Shown: one piece after another, positions 7,652 through 15,993 of the stretch
Numbering within the stretch: position 1 is the first letter of the stretch
How the letters are laid out: the number at the start of each line of letters is the position of its first letter
DNA from: Alphaproteobacteria bacterium
GTDB taxonomy: Bacteria; Pseudomonadota; Alphaproteobacteria; Rhizobiales; OSC116
Assembly (NCBI GenBank): GCA_002400495.2
Contig: NVQL02000043.1
Span: 1-37,048, forward strand
Reading direction: 5' to 3'
Length of the DNA: 37,048 nt
Program-made: the position numbers and the translations under genes
Notes under the pieces: generated by a model
Databases searched by the model: none
The model's input: the letters and a program-made list of their open reading frames with translations, nothing else
Told to the model about the DNA's origin: nothing

Positions 7652-9036
7652 AACAAGCCGTCAGCTTTCAATTTTTCATAAGTCAGGTCAAGAGCCGTCG
7701 TCGCCCGCGCAATCAATATATCAATGTCAGATGGCGTAATTATCAAAGGCGGCGCAATGATCATCCGATCACCAACATGCCGCATCACCAAACCATTGGC
7801 AAAGCAAAATTCACGGCACATCAACCCAACCGCACCTTCATCACCCTTAAACTTAGCCCGCGTGGCTTTATCAGGCGTCAAAACAATCGCCGCCATCAGG
7901 CCGATGCTGTTCGCCTCACCCACCAACGGATGATCTGCCAATGTCGCCCATTTCTCAGCCAAATAAGGCGCAGCCACATCACGAACATGCTCGATGATGT
8001 TTTCTTCTTCAAGTATCCGTAGATTCTCCAACGCCACAGCCGCCGCCACAGGATGGCCAGAATAAGTATACCCATGATTAAAATCACCCGCAGCACCAAT
8101 CACCGCCGCAATCTCATCACTCACTATCGATCCCCCAATAGGAATATACCCCGATGACAACCCCTTAGCGATGGTCATAATATCAGGCCGAATCCCCAAA
8201 GTCTCGCTACCAAACCAATTCCCAGTGCGCCCAAAGCCACATATCACCTCATCAGCAATCAGCAAAATCTCATGTGCATCACATATGCGCTGAATTTCAG
8301 GCCAATAAGTCTCAGGCGGAATGATAATCCCCCCAGCGCCCTGTATAGGTTCTGCAATAAAAGCCGCCACATTATCCTCACCCAACTCAGCAATTTTAGC
8401 CTCCAACTGCCGCGCCCGCTCAAGTCCAAACTCAGCAGGGTCACTATCACCGCCTTCATCATACCAATGCGGCTGGTCAATATAAGCAATATTCGGTATC
8501 GGCAACCCACCTTGCGCGTGCATACCCGCCATACCGCCCAAACTCGCTCCACCAAGGGTAGAACCGTGATAAGCATTATGCCGACTAATAATCACCTGCT
8601 TACTAGGTTTGCCCTTAGACGCCCAATAATGCCGCACCATACGTATATTCGTATCATTAGCCTCAGACCCAGAGCTAGCATAAAACACATGGTTTAAATG
8701 CTCAGGCGCCAACTCAGCCAATTTGGCCGATAAAGCAATCACCGGCACATGCGATGTTTGAAAAAACGTATTATAATATGGCAATTCCTGCATTTGCCGC
8801 GAAGCCACATCAGCAAGCTCCTTACGGCCATAACCAATATTCACACACCACAATCCCGCCATGCCATCCAAATATTTTTTTCCCTCTGAATCAGTCAGCG
8901 TCACCCCTTCAGCCCGTGTGATAATTCGCACGCCTTTGGCCGCAAGCTCATCATTGGCAGTAAATGGGTGCATATGATGCGCAGCATCTAAAGCTTGCAA
9001 CTCAGCAGTTGGCAAGTGATTGGTTATTTTATTCAT
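7648..9036 (-). CDS. Class III aminotransferase, putrescine/omega-amino acid:pyruvate type (SpuC-like)
   Basis: 462 aa PLP enzyme, full length. Seen: FYASSGSEANDTNIRMVRHY (residues 118-137) for cofactor-phosphate binding, HNAYHGSTLGG, the IADEVICGFGR segment with Asp262, and the Schiff-base lysine K291 in TIAKGLSSGYIPIGG. The overall pattern (FFQTSH, YWASKGKPSKQVIISR) fits the putrescine- or beta-alanine-pyruvate aminotransferases such as Pseudomonas SpuC better than the 2-oxoglutarate-dependent GABA enzymes. It lies 13 bases after the GS-like gene and overlaps puuB by four bases. It could transaminate putrescine directly, or GABA at the end of the gamma-glutamyl route; the sequence does not decide. 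Confidence 0.82.
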   Translation of the reverse strand: MNKITNHLPTAELQALDAAHHMHPFTANDELAAKGVRIITRAEGVTLTDSEGKKYLDGMAGLWCVNIGYGRKELADVASRQMQELPYYNTFFQTSHVPVIALSAKLAELAPEHLNHVFYASSGSEANDTNIRMVRHYWASKGKPSKQVIISRHNAYHGSTLGGASLGGMAGMHAQGGLPIPNIAYIDQPHWYDEGGDSDPAEFGLERARQLEAKIAELGEDNVAAFIAEPIQGAGGIIIPPETYWPEIQRICDAHEILLIADEVICGFGRTGNWFGSETLGIRPDIMTIAKGLSSGYIPIGGSIVSDEIAAVIGAAGDFNHGYTYSGHPVAAAVALENLRILEEENIIEHVRDVAAPYLAEKWATLADHPLVGEANSIGLMAAIVLTPDKATRAKFKGDEGAVGLMCREFCFANGLVMRHVGDRMIIAPPLIITPSDIDILIARATTALDLTYEKLKADGLL

Positions 9037-9049
9037 ATTTTCTTTCTTA

Positions 9050-10429
9050 TCAAACGTTTAAAAGCAAATGCTCACGTTCCCATGGCGATATTTCTTTTTG
9101 ATATTCATCATTTTCGGCGCGCTTAATGTCGCAGAATAATTGGCAAAACTCTTCACCCAATAGCTGCTTAATCTCATCAGCTTCATCAAGTAGATTAAGC
9201 GCTAAGCTCAAACTTGTCGGCAGTGGGTGTTCACACTCCCAAACCTCTTTTTGTGCCGCTGGTCGCGGTTTAATGTTATTGACCATGCCCAAATAACCAC
9301 AAGCCAAACTGGCCGCAATGGCTAAATATGGGTTACAATCCATCCCACTCACCCGGTTTTCAACCCGTCTTGCAGATGGCGGCGAATAAGGTATACGCAA
9401 CCCTGTAGTCCGATTATCAGCCGCCCATTCCAAATTAGCAGGCGCACTTTGGCCTTCGACGGTAATGCGGCGATAAGAATTCACATAAGGCGCTAACAAC
9501 GGAATCACCTGCATTAAATGTTTTTGTGAGCCGCCAATAAAATGCGTAAAATCATCAGTTTCACTGCCATCAGGATTAGAGAATATATTCTCCCCCGTCT
9601 CAATATCAATAATGCTCTGATGCAAATGCATCGCACTGCCAGGTTCATCACGTATCGGCTTGGCCATAAACGTGGCATATATACCATGTTTATGCGCCGC
9701 TTCACGTATCGCACGTTTAAAATAAAACACTTGGTCAGCCAAATCGAGCGGGTCGCCATGGCTTAAATTAATCTCAATCTGCCCCGCCCCGCCTTCTTGG
9801 ATGATGGTTTCAATTTTAAGCCCTTGCGCTTCAGCATAATCATAAATGGTATCAATCACCGCGCTATATTCATCAACCGCCGCCATCGAATAAACTTGCC
9901 GACTAGCGCCTGTGCGCCCCGTGCGCCCAATCGGTGGTTCAATCGGCTGATTGGGGTCAATATTCGGCTTGGTCAGATAAAATTCAAGCTCAGGCGCGAC
10001 CACTGGCCGCCAGCCTTTTTGCGCGTATAAGTCTATAACGCGGCGCAATACATTACGCGGCGCCAAAACAAGCGGCTCGCCATCACGGGTTTCAATGTCA
10101 CAAATCACTTGCAAGGTTACATCTTCAGCCCACGGCACAGCCGCAACTGTCGCCATATCAGGCCGCAACACCACGTCAGGCTCCATCCATTGATTGGCAA
10201 TTTCCATATCAACATAAATGCCCGATACAGTCTGATAAAAAATAGAGATTGGCAGGTAAAATTCAGAATCTGGGTTAAACTTATACGAAGGCATGGCCTT
10301 ACCGCGCGAAATGCCGACCAAATCGGGTATAACGCATTCAACTTCTTGTATGGGCCTGCCACCACGATACTGCTTAAAAGCCTCAGGAAGGCTGTCTTGC
10401 CATTTAGATTGTGTCTTTTCTCGCGCCAT
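9050..10429 (-). CDS. puuA: Glutamine synthetase-like gamma-glutamylpolyamine synthetase (PuuA/SpuB-like)
   Basis: 459 aa GS-superfamily ligase expected to join glutamate to putrescine or another polyamine at the cost of ATP. Seen: N-terminal IPDLVGISRGKAMP typical of PuuA-type enzymes, PVVAPELEFYL with the metal-binding Glu, GGAGQIEINLSHGDPLDLAD, the catalytic-site HLHQS, and NRTTGLRIP with SARRVENRVSG for ATP and glutamate binding. I chose the ATG at 10429 (GGTGGA upstream); the frame extends to a TTG at 10471, which lies between the promoter elements. First gene of the minus-strand polyamine operon, preceded by a good promoter with a palindromic operator at its -35 box. Confidence 0.85.
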   Translation of the reverse strand: MAREKTQSKWQDSLPEAFKQYRGGRPIQEVECVIPDLVGISRGKAMPSYKFNPDSEFYLPISIFYQTVSGIYVDMEIANQWMEPDVVLRPDMATVAAVPWAEDVTLQVICDIETRDGEPLVLAPRNVLRRVIDLYAQKGWRPVVAPELEFYLTKPNIDPNQPIEPPIGRTGRTGASRQVYSMAAVDEYSAVIDTIYDYAEAQGLKIETIIQEGGAGQIEINLSHGDPLDLADQVFYFKRAIREAAHKHGIYATFMAKPIRDEPGSAMHLHQSIIDIETGENIFSNPDGSETDDFTHFIGGSQKHLMQVIPLLAPYVNSYRRITVEGQSAPANLEWAADNRTTGLRIPYSPPSARRVENRVSGMDCNPYLAIAASLACGYLGMVNNIKPRPAAQKEVWECEHPLPTSLSLALNLLDEADEIKQLLGEEFCQLFCDIKRAENDEYQKEISPWEREHLLLNV

Positions 10430-10458
10430 AAAATCATCCACCAATTGATATTTTAAAA

Positions 10459-10487
10459 ATGATATGCCCAAACTTTCAAACGGTCAA
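10459..10487 (-). promoter_or_regulatory. Promoter of the puuA operon
   Basis: Reading the minus strand, TTGACC (10487-10482) is followed after exactly 17 bases by TATCAT (10464-10459), each matching five of six consensus positions. Transcription would begin about 25 bases before the puuA ATG. The first base of the -35 box is the last base of the palindrome at 10487-10506. Confidence 0.7.
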
Positions 10488-10506
10488 GTAATTTGATCAA
10501 ATTACT
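10487..10506. promoter_or_regulatory. 20-bp perfect palindrome, likely GntR operator 1
   Basis: AGTAATTTGATCAAATTACT is a perfect palindrome abutting the -35 box of the puuA promoter and covering the stop codon of the GntR gene. Its 14-base core TAATTTGATCAAAT recurs exactly at 11265-11278 in front of potF. Two copies at the heads of two divergent polyamine units beside a GntR gene make it the likely operator of that regulator. Confidence 0.7.
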
Positions 10507-11155
10507 CAGAAGCCAACATTTGATTCACATGTAACATGCCTTGCAATATATCTTGTTCAATGGCTTCTTGCGCGTTCGGCGCATCCTTTGATGCCAATGC
10601 CCGTATTAATTGCTTGTGCATATCGGGTAAATTGCTGGTGCCATTTTTACCACACACAATGCGCAAAGATGGGCCAATCTGCAACCATAAAGATAGCGCT
10701 AACTTATACAGAATAGATGCATTCGCAGCTTCATAAAGGCAGAAATGAAATTCATAATTATATTGCAAATAACCATGAATATCACCTTGATCAATCGCCT
10801 CATCCAACTTTTGATCAATTCGTTTAAGCTCATCAATTAAATGATCGTCAATATGCTGTACTGCCATAAATGCCAGCTTTGGCTCTATGGCCGCGCGAGC
10901 TAAGCGTATTTGCTCTAATTTCGATAGGTTCATAACAGGCACACAAATGCGCCGATTGCCCAGCGCCTCAAGCGCACCTTCGGCCACCAAACGCCTTATG
11001 GCTTCACGCACAGGCGTCATGCCTGCCTGCAACTGGCTCTTTAACCCCAATATAGTTATAGGTTGGCCTGGATATACATCACCAAACAATATCATATTGC
11101 GAATTTTATAATAAATCGTCTCATGTTCAGGCTGCTTTGTGTCCATTTGAGTCAT
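10502..11155 (-). CDS. GntR-family regulator, FCD (FadR-like) subfamily
   Basis: 217 aa. The N-terminal winged helix (about residues 10-75) shows YYKIRNMILFGDVYPGQPI, then TPVREAIRRLVAEGALEAL, the classic GntR recognition region. The C-terminal all-helical FCD domain holds LARAAIEPKLAFMAV, a likely metal-binding set around EFHFCLYEAAN, and DMHKQLIRALASKD. It lies between the puuA and potF units and reads toward puuA, so it probably controls both in response to a polyamine-derived ligand. The ligand cannot be read from sequence. Confidence 0.85.
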   Translation of the reverse strand: MTQMDTKQPEHETIYYKIRNMILFGDVYPGQPITILGLKSQLQAGMTPVREAIRRLVAEGALEALGNRRICVPVMNLSKLEQIRLARAAIEPKLAFMAVQHIDDHLIDELKRIDQKLDEAIDQGDIHGYLQYNYEFHFCLYEAANASILYKLALSLWLQIGPSLRIVCGKNGTSNLPDMHKQLIRALASKDAPNAQEAIEQDILQGMLHVNQMLASE

Positions 11156-11261
11156 TGTAAACCTGTCTGGTCTGTGTCACATTCTTCACGAATTATTGTT
11201 TGAACTATTTGTCCAAAATGAGTTTTCTAGCCAATTCTATATATTTTTCTTGCAATTGCCC

Positions 11262-11282
11262 AGTTAATTTGATCAAATAACT
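11262..11282. promoter_or_regulatory. Imperfect palindrome upstream of potF, likely GntR operator 2
   Basis: The 14-base core TAATTTGATCAAAT (11265-11278), identical to that of operator 1, is flanked by AGT and AACT, a palindrome with one extra base on the left. It lies about 40-60 bases before the potF ATG. A weak candidate promoter (TTGATC at 11269-11274, 17 bases, TAATAA at 11292-11297) would have its -35 box inside the palindrome, the same arrangement as at puuA. The rest of 11156-11320 shows nothing else I can assign. Confidence 0.62.
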
Positions 11283-11320
11283 GCAGAATGTTAATAAATT
11301 TAGTAAAAAGAGGGAATGTA

Positions 11321-12406
11321 ATGAAAAAAATTATGCTATCGCTAATGGCGAGTTTAATGGTCAGCACCAGCATCGCGTCTGCTGCCGAAGTGCGGGTTTA
11401 CAATTGGTCAGATTATATCGATGAAGACCTAATCGAAAAATTCGAAGCCGAAACAGGCGATAAATTAATTTACGACGTATTCGATACCAATGAATTGCTC
11501 GAAACCAAATTATTAGCTGGCAGTTCAGGCTATGATGTGGTTGTGCCTTCAGCCTCATTTATGGAGCGTCAAATCAAAATCGGTGTATTCCAGAAACTAG
11601 ATTATTCCCAATTGCCAAATGGCAAAAACCTGTGGGATTTAATCAAACAACGCACCGCAAAATATGACCCAGACAATGCCTATTCAATCAATTATATGTG
11701 GGGCACTACAGGCATCGGCGTCAACATCGCCAAAGTTAAAGAAGTTTTAGGCGATGATGCGCCGATAGATTCCCTAGCCCTCATCTTTGACCCTAAAAAC
11801 ATGGAAAAACTATCCGCTTGTGGTGTGCATCTACTAGATGCCCCTGGCGAGATGATCCCAGCCGCGCTGCAATATATAGGAGAATTTGCAGATAGCAAGG
11901 ATCCAGAAGTCATTAAAAAAACCGAAGCCGTTTTCGAAGCTATCCGCCCTTATGTCACAAAATTCCATTCAAGCGAATATGTAAACGCCTTAGCCAATGG
12001 CGACATCTGCGTAGCATTCGGCTATTCTGGCGACATCCTACAAGCCCGCGATCGCGCAGCCGAGGCCGATAACGGCGTCGAAATCGCCTATAACGCAGCC
12101 AAAGAAGGCGCCGTTATGTGGTTTGATCAAATGGCCATCCCAGCCGATGCCCCCAACCCAGAAGGCGCACATAAATTCCTGAACTTCATGATGGATGCCA
12201 ATAATATGGCCGCCGCGTCAAACTATGTCTATTACGCCAACGGCAACCTAGCGTCACAAGAATTCCTCGAAGAGGACATCACTGGTGATACAGCCATCTA
12301 CCCAACGCCAGAAACACTTAAAAACCTGTTCACCACCACCGCATACGGCTCAAAAGAGCAAAGAACCGTAACGCGTCTATGGACAAAAATTAAATCTGGC
12401 ACATGA
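11321..12406 (+). CDS. potF: Putrescine-binding periplasmic protein, PotF-like
   Basis: 361 aa binding protein of a polyamine ABC importer. A Sec signal peptide (residues 1-22, cleavage near ASA-AE) precedes VRVYNWSDYIDEDL, the PotF/PotD hallmark whose W-S-D-Y residues line the ligand site. Further matches to PotF are VVPSASFMERQ, ACGVHLLDAP, KFHSSEYVNALANGDICVAFGYSGD and the AIPADAPNPEGAHKFLNF region. The PotF tryptophan in GWAGD is tyrosine here (GYSGD), which could change putrescine versus longer polyamine preference. The ATG at 11321 has GAGGGAAT before it; an upstream in-frame ATG at 11288 is ignored because it would spoil the signal peptide. Confidence 0.88.
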   Translation: MKKIMLSLMASLMVSTSIASAAEVRVYNWSDYIDEDLIEKFEAETGDKLIYDVFDTNELLETKLLAGSSGYDVVVPSASFMERQIKIGVFQKLDYSQLPNGKNLWDLIKQRTAKYDPDNAYSINYMWGTTGIGVNIAKVKEVLGDDAPIDSLALIFDPKNMEKLSACGVHLLDAPGEMIPAALQYIGEFADSKDPEVIKKTEAVFEAIRPYVTKFHSSEYVNALANGDICVAFGYSGDILQARDRAAEADNGVEIAYNAAKEGAVMWFDQMAIPADAPNPEGAHKFLNFMMDANNMAAASNYVYYANGNLASQEFLEEDITGDTAIYPTPETLKNLFTTTAYGSKEQRTVTRLWTKIKSGT

Positions 12407-12410
12407 TCAT

Positions 12411-13550
12411 ATGAGCGAGACAGACAAAACAACTTGCTTTGAGCCGTGGAATGAGGTGGGTAAAAAACCACTCATCGAGTTTCGCGGCGTCAGCAAAAAA
12501 TTCGGCGCACTCACGGCCATAGATAATGTTAGCTTCAGCATTTACGAGCGCGAGTTTTTTGCCTTGCTCGGGCCTTCAGGCTGCGGCAAAACCACATTAA
12601 TGCGTATGCTTGGCGGGTTCGAAACCCCAAGCCAAGGCCAAATCTTCATCGATGGCAAAGACATCAGCACCATCCCCGCCAACCAGCGCAGCGTCAACAT
12701 GATGTTCCAATCCTACGCCCTATTCCCACACCTAACAGTCGCTGATAACATCGCCTTCGGCCTCAAGCGCTCCGATATGCCAAAGTCAGAAATCGCAGGC
12801 CGTGTCGATGAAATGATCAAACTCGTACAATTAGGCAATCTAGGCGGAAGAAAACCCCATCAAATCTCAGGCGGCCAACGCCAACGCGTAGCCCTAGCCC
12901 GCTCCCTCGCCAAAGCCCCCAAATTATTACTACTAGATGAACCCCTAGGCGCATTAGATAAAAAACTCCGCCAAGAAACCCAGTTCGAACTGGTCGACAT
13001 TCAAGAAAAACTCGGCACAACTTTTGTGATCGTCACCCATGACCAAGAAGAGGCCATGACCGTCTCAAGCCGCATCGGCATCATGGATCAAGGCAAATTA
13101 ATCCAAATCGACACCCCAGACCGCATATACGAAGCCCCAACCAGCGTGCGGGTCGCAGATTTCATCGGTGATGTAAACCTAATCGAAGGCAACGCAACCA
13201 CCACCGCCAATGACAAAATAACAATCGACTGGGCAGAAGGCCAACCCGCCCTCACCGCCCAAACCACCGCAAATATCAAAGACGGCACAAAAATCACCTT
13301 CGCCATCCGCCCCGAGAAAATCGCCATGAGTGCCAAACGCCCAGATGATGCGTTAAACGCCATAGAAGGCCACATCCATGACATCGCCTATCTCGGCAAC
13401 ATCTCCATCTACAAAATCCGCCTCGCATCTGGTCATATGATCAAAGCCCAAGCCGCCAATACACGCCGCCTGTCGCGCCGCAATTATACGTGGGAAGATA
13501 AAGTCTGGCTATCATGGACAGAAACAGCAGGCATTGTTTTAACCAAATGA
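12411..13550 (+). CDS. potG: Polyamine ABC transporter ATP-binding protein
   Basis: 379 aa. Walker A is GPSGCGKT (54-61), the Q-loop is MMFQSYALFPHL, the signature is ISGGQRQR, Walker B is LLLLDEPLGALD, and the H-loop is VTHDQEEAM. The C-terminal 130 residues form the TOBE regulatory domain (VADFIGDVNLIEG, FAIRPEKIAM). An N-terminal extension of about 20 residues before LIEFRGVSKKFG is typical of PotG. It starts 4 bases after potF with no clear ribosome site, so it may depend on coupling to potF translation. Confidence 0.88.
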   Translation: MSETDKTTCFEPWNEVGKKPLIEFRGVSKKFGALTAIDNVSFSIYEREFFALLGPSGCGKTTLMRMLGGFETPSQGQIFIDGKDISTIPANQRSVNMMFQSYALFPHLTVADNIAFGLKRSDMPKSEIAGRVDEMIKLVQLGNLGGRKPHQISGGQRQRVALARSLAKAPKLLLLDEPLGALDKKLRQETQFELVDIQEKLGTTFVIVTHDQEEAMTVSSRIGIMDQGKLIQIDTPDRIYEAPTSVRVADFIGDVNLIEGNATTTANDKITIDWAEGQPALTAQTTANIKDGTKITFAIRPEKIAMSAKRPDDALNAIEGHIHDIAYLGNISIYKIRLASGHMIKAQAANTRRLSRRNYTWEDKVWLSWTETAGIVLTK

Positions 13551-13563
13551 TGAAAGGGAGATT

Positions 13564-14460
13564 ATGAATTTTCGCAAATATCTGCTTATCTTAATTCCCT
13601 ATTCATGGCTGCTACTGCTGTTTTTAGTGCCGTTCATCATCGTGGTCAAAATGTCATTATCCGATACAGAAATGGCCATCCCCCCCTATTACCCGTATTT
13701 TACCCTAAGCGAAGGCTGGCAAGGCATTGTCAATTTTTTCTCCGAGCTAGATTTTGAGAATTATATTTTCCTAGCCGAAGACAACCTCTATTGGAAAGCC
13801 TATCTCTCCAGCCTAAAAATCGCCCTCATTTCCACCTTCTTCACTCTGCTGATAGGCTATCCCATCGCCTATGGCATGGCTAACGCACAGCCCGAATGGC
13901 GCCCGACATTAATGATGATCATCATCCTCCCCTTCTGGACAAGCTTCCTCATCCGTATCTACTCATGGATGGGCATCCTAAGCCAAGAAGGTTTTTTAAA
14001 CCAATTCCTCCTTTGGATAGGCATCATAGATCAACCTCTCACCATCCTAAACACCAATGTCGCCGTCTATATCGGCATCGTCTACACCTACCTACCGTTC
14101 ATGATCTTACCTATCTACGCCTCACTAGAAAAGCTCGATATTTCATTACTAGAAGCCGCTATAGATTTAGGCTGCAACCGCAGCCAAAGTTTCTGGTTAA
14201 TCACCATGCCCCTATCAAAAGCAGGCGTCATCGCAGGTTGTTTCCTCGTCTTCATCCCCGTCCTAGGTGAATTCGTCATCCCTGACTTATTAGGCGGCGC
14301 AGACACCCTCATGATTGGCACAATATTGTGGCAAGAGTTTTTCGCCAACCGCGATTGGCCTGTTGCCTCAGCCGTAGCCGTAGTTCTTCTGCTCCTGCTG
14401 ATGATACCCATCATCCTGTTCCAACGCAGTGAGCAAAAACAGCGCGAGGCCGAACAATGA
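13564..14460 (+). CDS. potH: Polyamine ABC transporter permease, PotH-like
   Basis: 298 aa inner-membrane permease. An N-terminal transmembrane helix (residues 8-28) is followed by a long periplasmic stretch typical of PotB/PotH, then five more hydrophobic segments. The cytoplasmic EAA loop that docks on the ATPase is LEAAIDLGCNRSQSFWLITM. AAGGGAG precedes the ATG. The stop overlaps the potI start as ATGA. Confidence 0.87.
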   Translation: MNFRKYLLILIPYSWLLLLFLVPFIIVVKMSLSDTEMAIPPYYPYFTLSEGWQGIVNFFSELDFENYIFLAEDNLYWKAYLSSLKIALISTFFTLLIGYPIAYGMANAQPEWRPTLMMIIILPFWTSFLIRIYSWMGILSQEGFLNQFLLWIGIIDQPLTILNTNVAVYIGIVYTYLPFMILPIYASLEKLDISLLEAAIDLGCNRSQSFWLITMPLSKAGVIAGCFLVFIPVLGEFVIPDLLGGADTLMIGTILWQEFFANRDWPVASAVAVVLLLLLMIPIILFQRSEQKQREAEQ

Positions 14461-15275
14461 AACGTTTTACCTGGTTCAACGCCGTCTCACTCACCTTAGG
14501 CTTCGCCTTCCTCTACATCCCCATGCTGATCCTCATCATCTTCAGTTTTAACTCATCAAAACTAGTCACAGTCTGGGCAGGCTTTTCCACCAAATGGTAT
14601 GTTTACTTATTCAGCAATGATGCGTTCATCGATGCCGCATGGGTCACGCTCAAGGTTGGCTTTATTTCCTCCTGCGCAGCAACGGTCTTGGGTACAATGA
14701 TTGCCTACATCATGGTGCGCGGCGGCCGCTTCTTTGGCCGTGGCTTATTCTCCAGCATGATATACGCCCCCCTCGTCATGCCCGAAGTCATCACCGGCCT
14801 TTCGCTCCTCCTCCTGTTCATCTCCATCGGCCTAGATCGCGGCGTGTTCACCATCATCCTTGCCCACACAACATTCTCCATGTGCTATGTCTCAGTCGTC
14901 GTCTCCTCCCGCCTAGCCAGCTTCGATGTCTCCATAGAAGAAGCCGCACTAGATTTAGGTTGCACCCCATTCGATGCCTTCAAAAGCGTCACCCTGCCCA
15001 TCATCGCCCCTGCGGTTATCTCAGGCTGGCTGCTAGCTTTCACCCTATCACTAGATGACCTAGTCATAGCTTCCTTCGCCTCAGGCCCCTCATCAACAAC
15101 TCTACCCATAAAAATCTATTCCAGCGTGCGCCTCGGCGTTAGCCCCGAAATCAATGCGCTCTCAACTATTATGATTGCCATCGTCACTTTCGGCGTACTA
15201 ACCACTTCCATCATTTCAAAACGCGCAATCAAACGCAAAAGATTAGAAGAAGAACAGGCATTCAAAAATGGCTAA
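14457..15275 (+). CDS. potI: Polyamine ABC transporter permease, PotI-like
   Basis: 272 aa inner-membrane permease, the second half of the channel with PotH. It has six predicted membrane segments, beginning with FLYIPMLILIIFSFN, characteristic of PotC/PotI. The EAA loop reads EEAALDLGCTPFDAFKSVTL. ATGA overlap with potH upstream and an 8-base overlap with the amidotransferase gene downstream show tight coupling. Confidence 0.87.
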   Translation: MKRFTWFNAVSLTLGFAFLYIPMLILIIFSFNSSKLVTVWAGFSTKWYVYLFSNDAFIDAAWVTLKVGFISSCAATVLGTMIAYIMVRGGRFFGRGLFSSMIYAPLVMPEVITGLSLLLLFISIGLDRGVFTIILAHTTFSMCYVSVVVSSRLASFDVSIEEAALDLGCTPFDAFKSVTLPIIAPAVISGWLLAFTLSLDDLVIASFASGPSSTTLPIKIYSSVRLGVSPEINALSTIMIAIVTFGVLTTSIISKRAIKRKRLEEEQAFKNG

Positions 15276-15993
15276 ATTTAAAATCGGCATATTAGAAACA
15301 GGCCGCCCCCCAGAAGAGCTTGAAAAAGAACATATCAGCTATCCCCACATGGTAGAAAACCTGCTATCGCGTATAGACGCCGAATTTTCTACCTATGCGG
15401 TGTTAGATAATCAATTCCCTACCTCAGCCGACATTTGCGACCTATGGGTCATTACAGGCTCAAAATTCGGTGCCTATGAAGATCATAAGTGGATCAAACC
15501 TTTAGAAGAATTCATCCGCAACATAAAAGCCGCAAACAAACTAATGTTCGGCATCTGCTTCGGTCATCAACTCATCGCCCAAGCTCTAGGCGGCAAGGTC
15601 AAAAAATACAACAAGGGCTGGGCATTAGGCATCAACCAATATCAAATCAACAACTGGCCACAAGAACTAGGCGACCCACCCACAGAAATCGCACTACAAG
15701 CCTACCACCAAGACCAAATTACCACCCTACCCGAAGGCGCAATCACAGTCGCCAGTTCAGACTTTTGCAAATATGCCGCCGTGTGGTACCCTGATTTTGG
15801 TTTAACAGTTCAAGGTCACCCAGAATTTTCAAACGCCTATGCCAGCGCCTTATTAAAAGCCCGCCGCGGCAATGGCCTCACAGAACAAGAAGCCGATTAC
15901 GGCCTCGCCAATATGGTCACACCAGACAACCGCGAGACAATCGCAAAACTTGTAGAAACTTACTTAACTAAATGGGAATCAAATCATGCTTGA
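15268..15993 (+). CDS. Class I glutamine amidotransferase, candidate gamma-glutamyl-amine hydrolase
   Basis: 241 aa with a complete GATase-1 triad: Cys97 in FGICFGHQLIAQALGG, His184 and Glu186 in VQGHPEF. The nucleophile motif is GICFGHQ, as in the GMP-synthase-like group (COG0518 type), whereas E. coli PuuD is a C26-type enzyme with a different elbow (ICRG). Its place between potI (8-base overlap) and the aldehyde dehydrogenase (8-base overlap) suggests that it removes glutamate from gamma-glutamyl-GABA, as PuuD/SpuA does. That function is inferred from context; the fold and catalytic residues are seen. Confidence 0.75.
   Translation: MAKFKIGILETGRPPEELEKEHISYPHMVENLLSRIDAEFSTYAVLDNQFPTSADICDLWVITGSKFGAYEDHKWIKPLEEFIRNIKAANKLMFGICFGHQLIAQALGGKVKKYNKGWALGINQYQINNWPQELGDPPTEIALQAYHQDQITTLPEGAITVASSDFCKYAAVWYPDFGLTVQGHPEFSNAYASALLKARRGNGLTEQEADYGLANMVTPDNRETIAKLVETYLTKWESNHA

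Noticed and set aside
12122..12132. A third TTTGATCAAAT copy within potF
   Set aside because: It encodes the conserved Phe-Asp-Gln of the binding site region and lacks the flanking TA and palindromic extension of the two upstream sites, so chance is the simpler reading.
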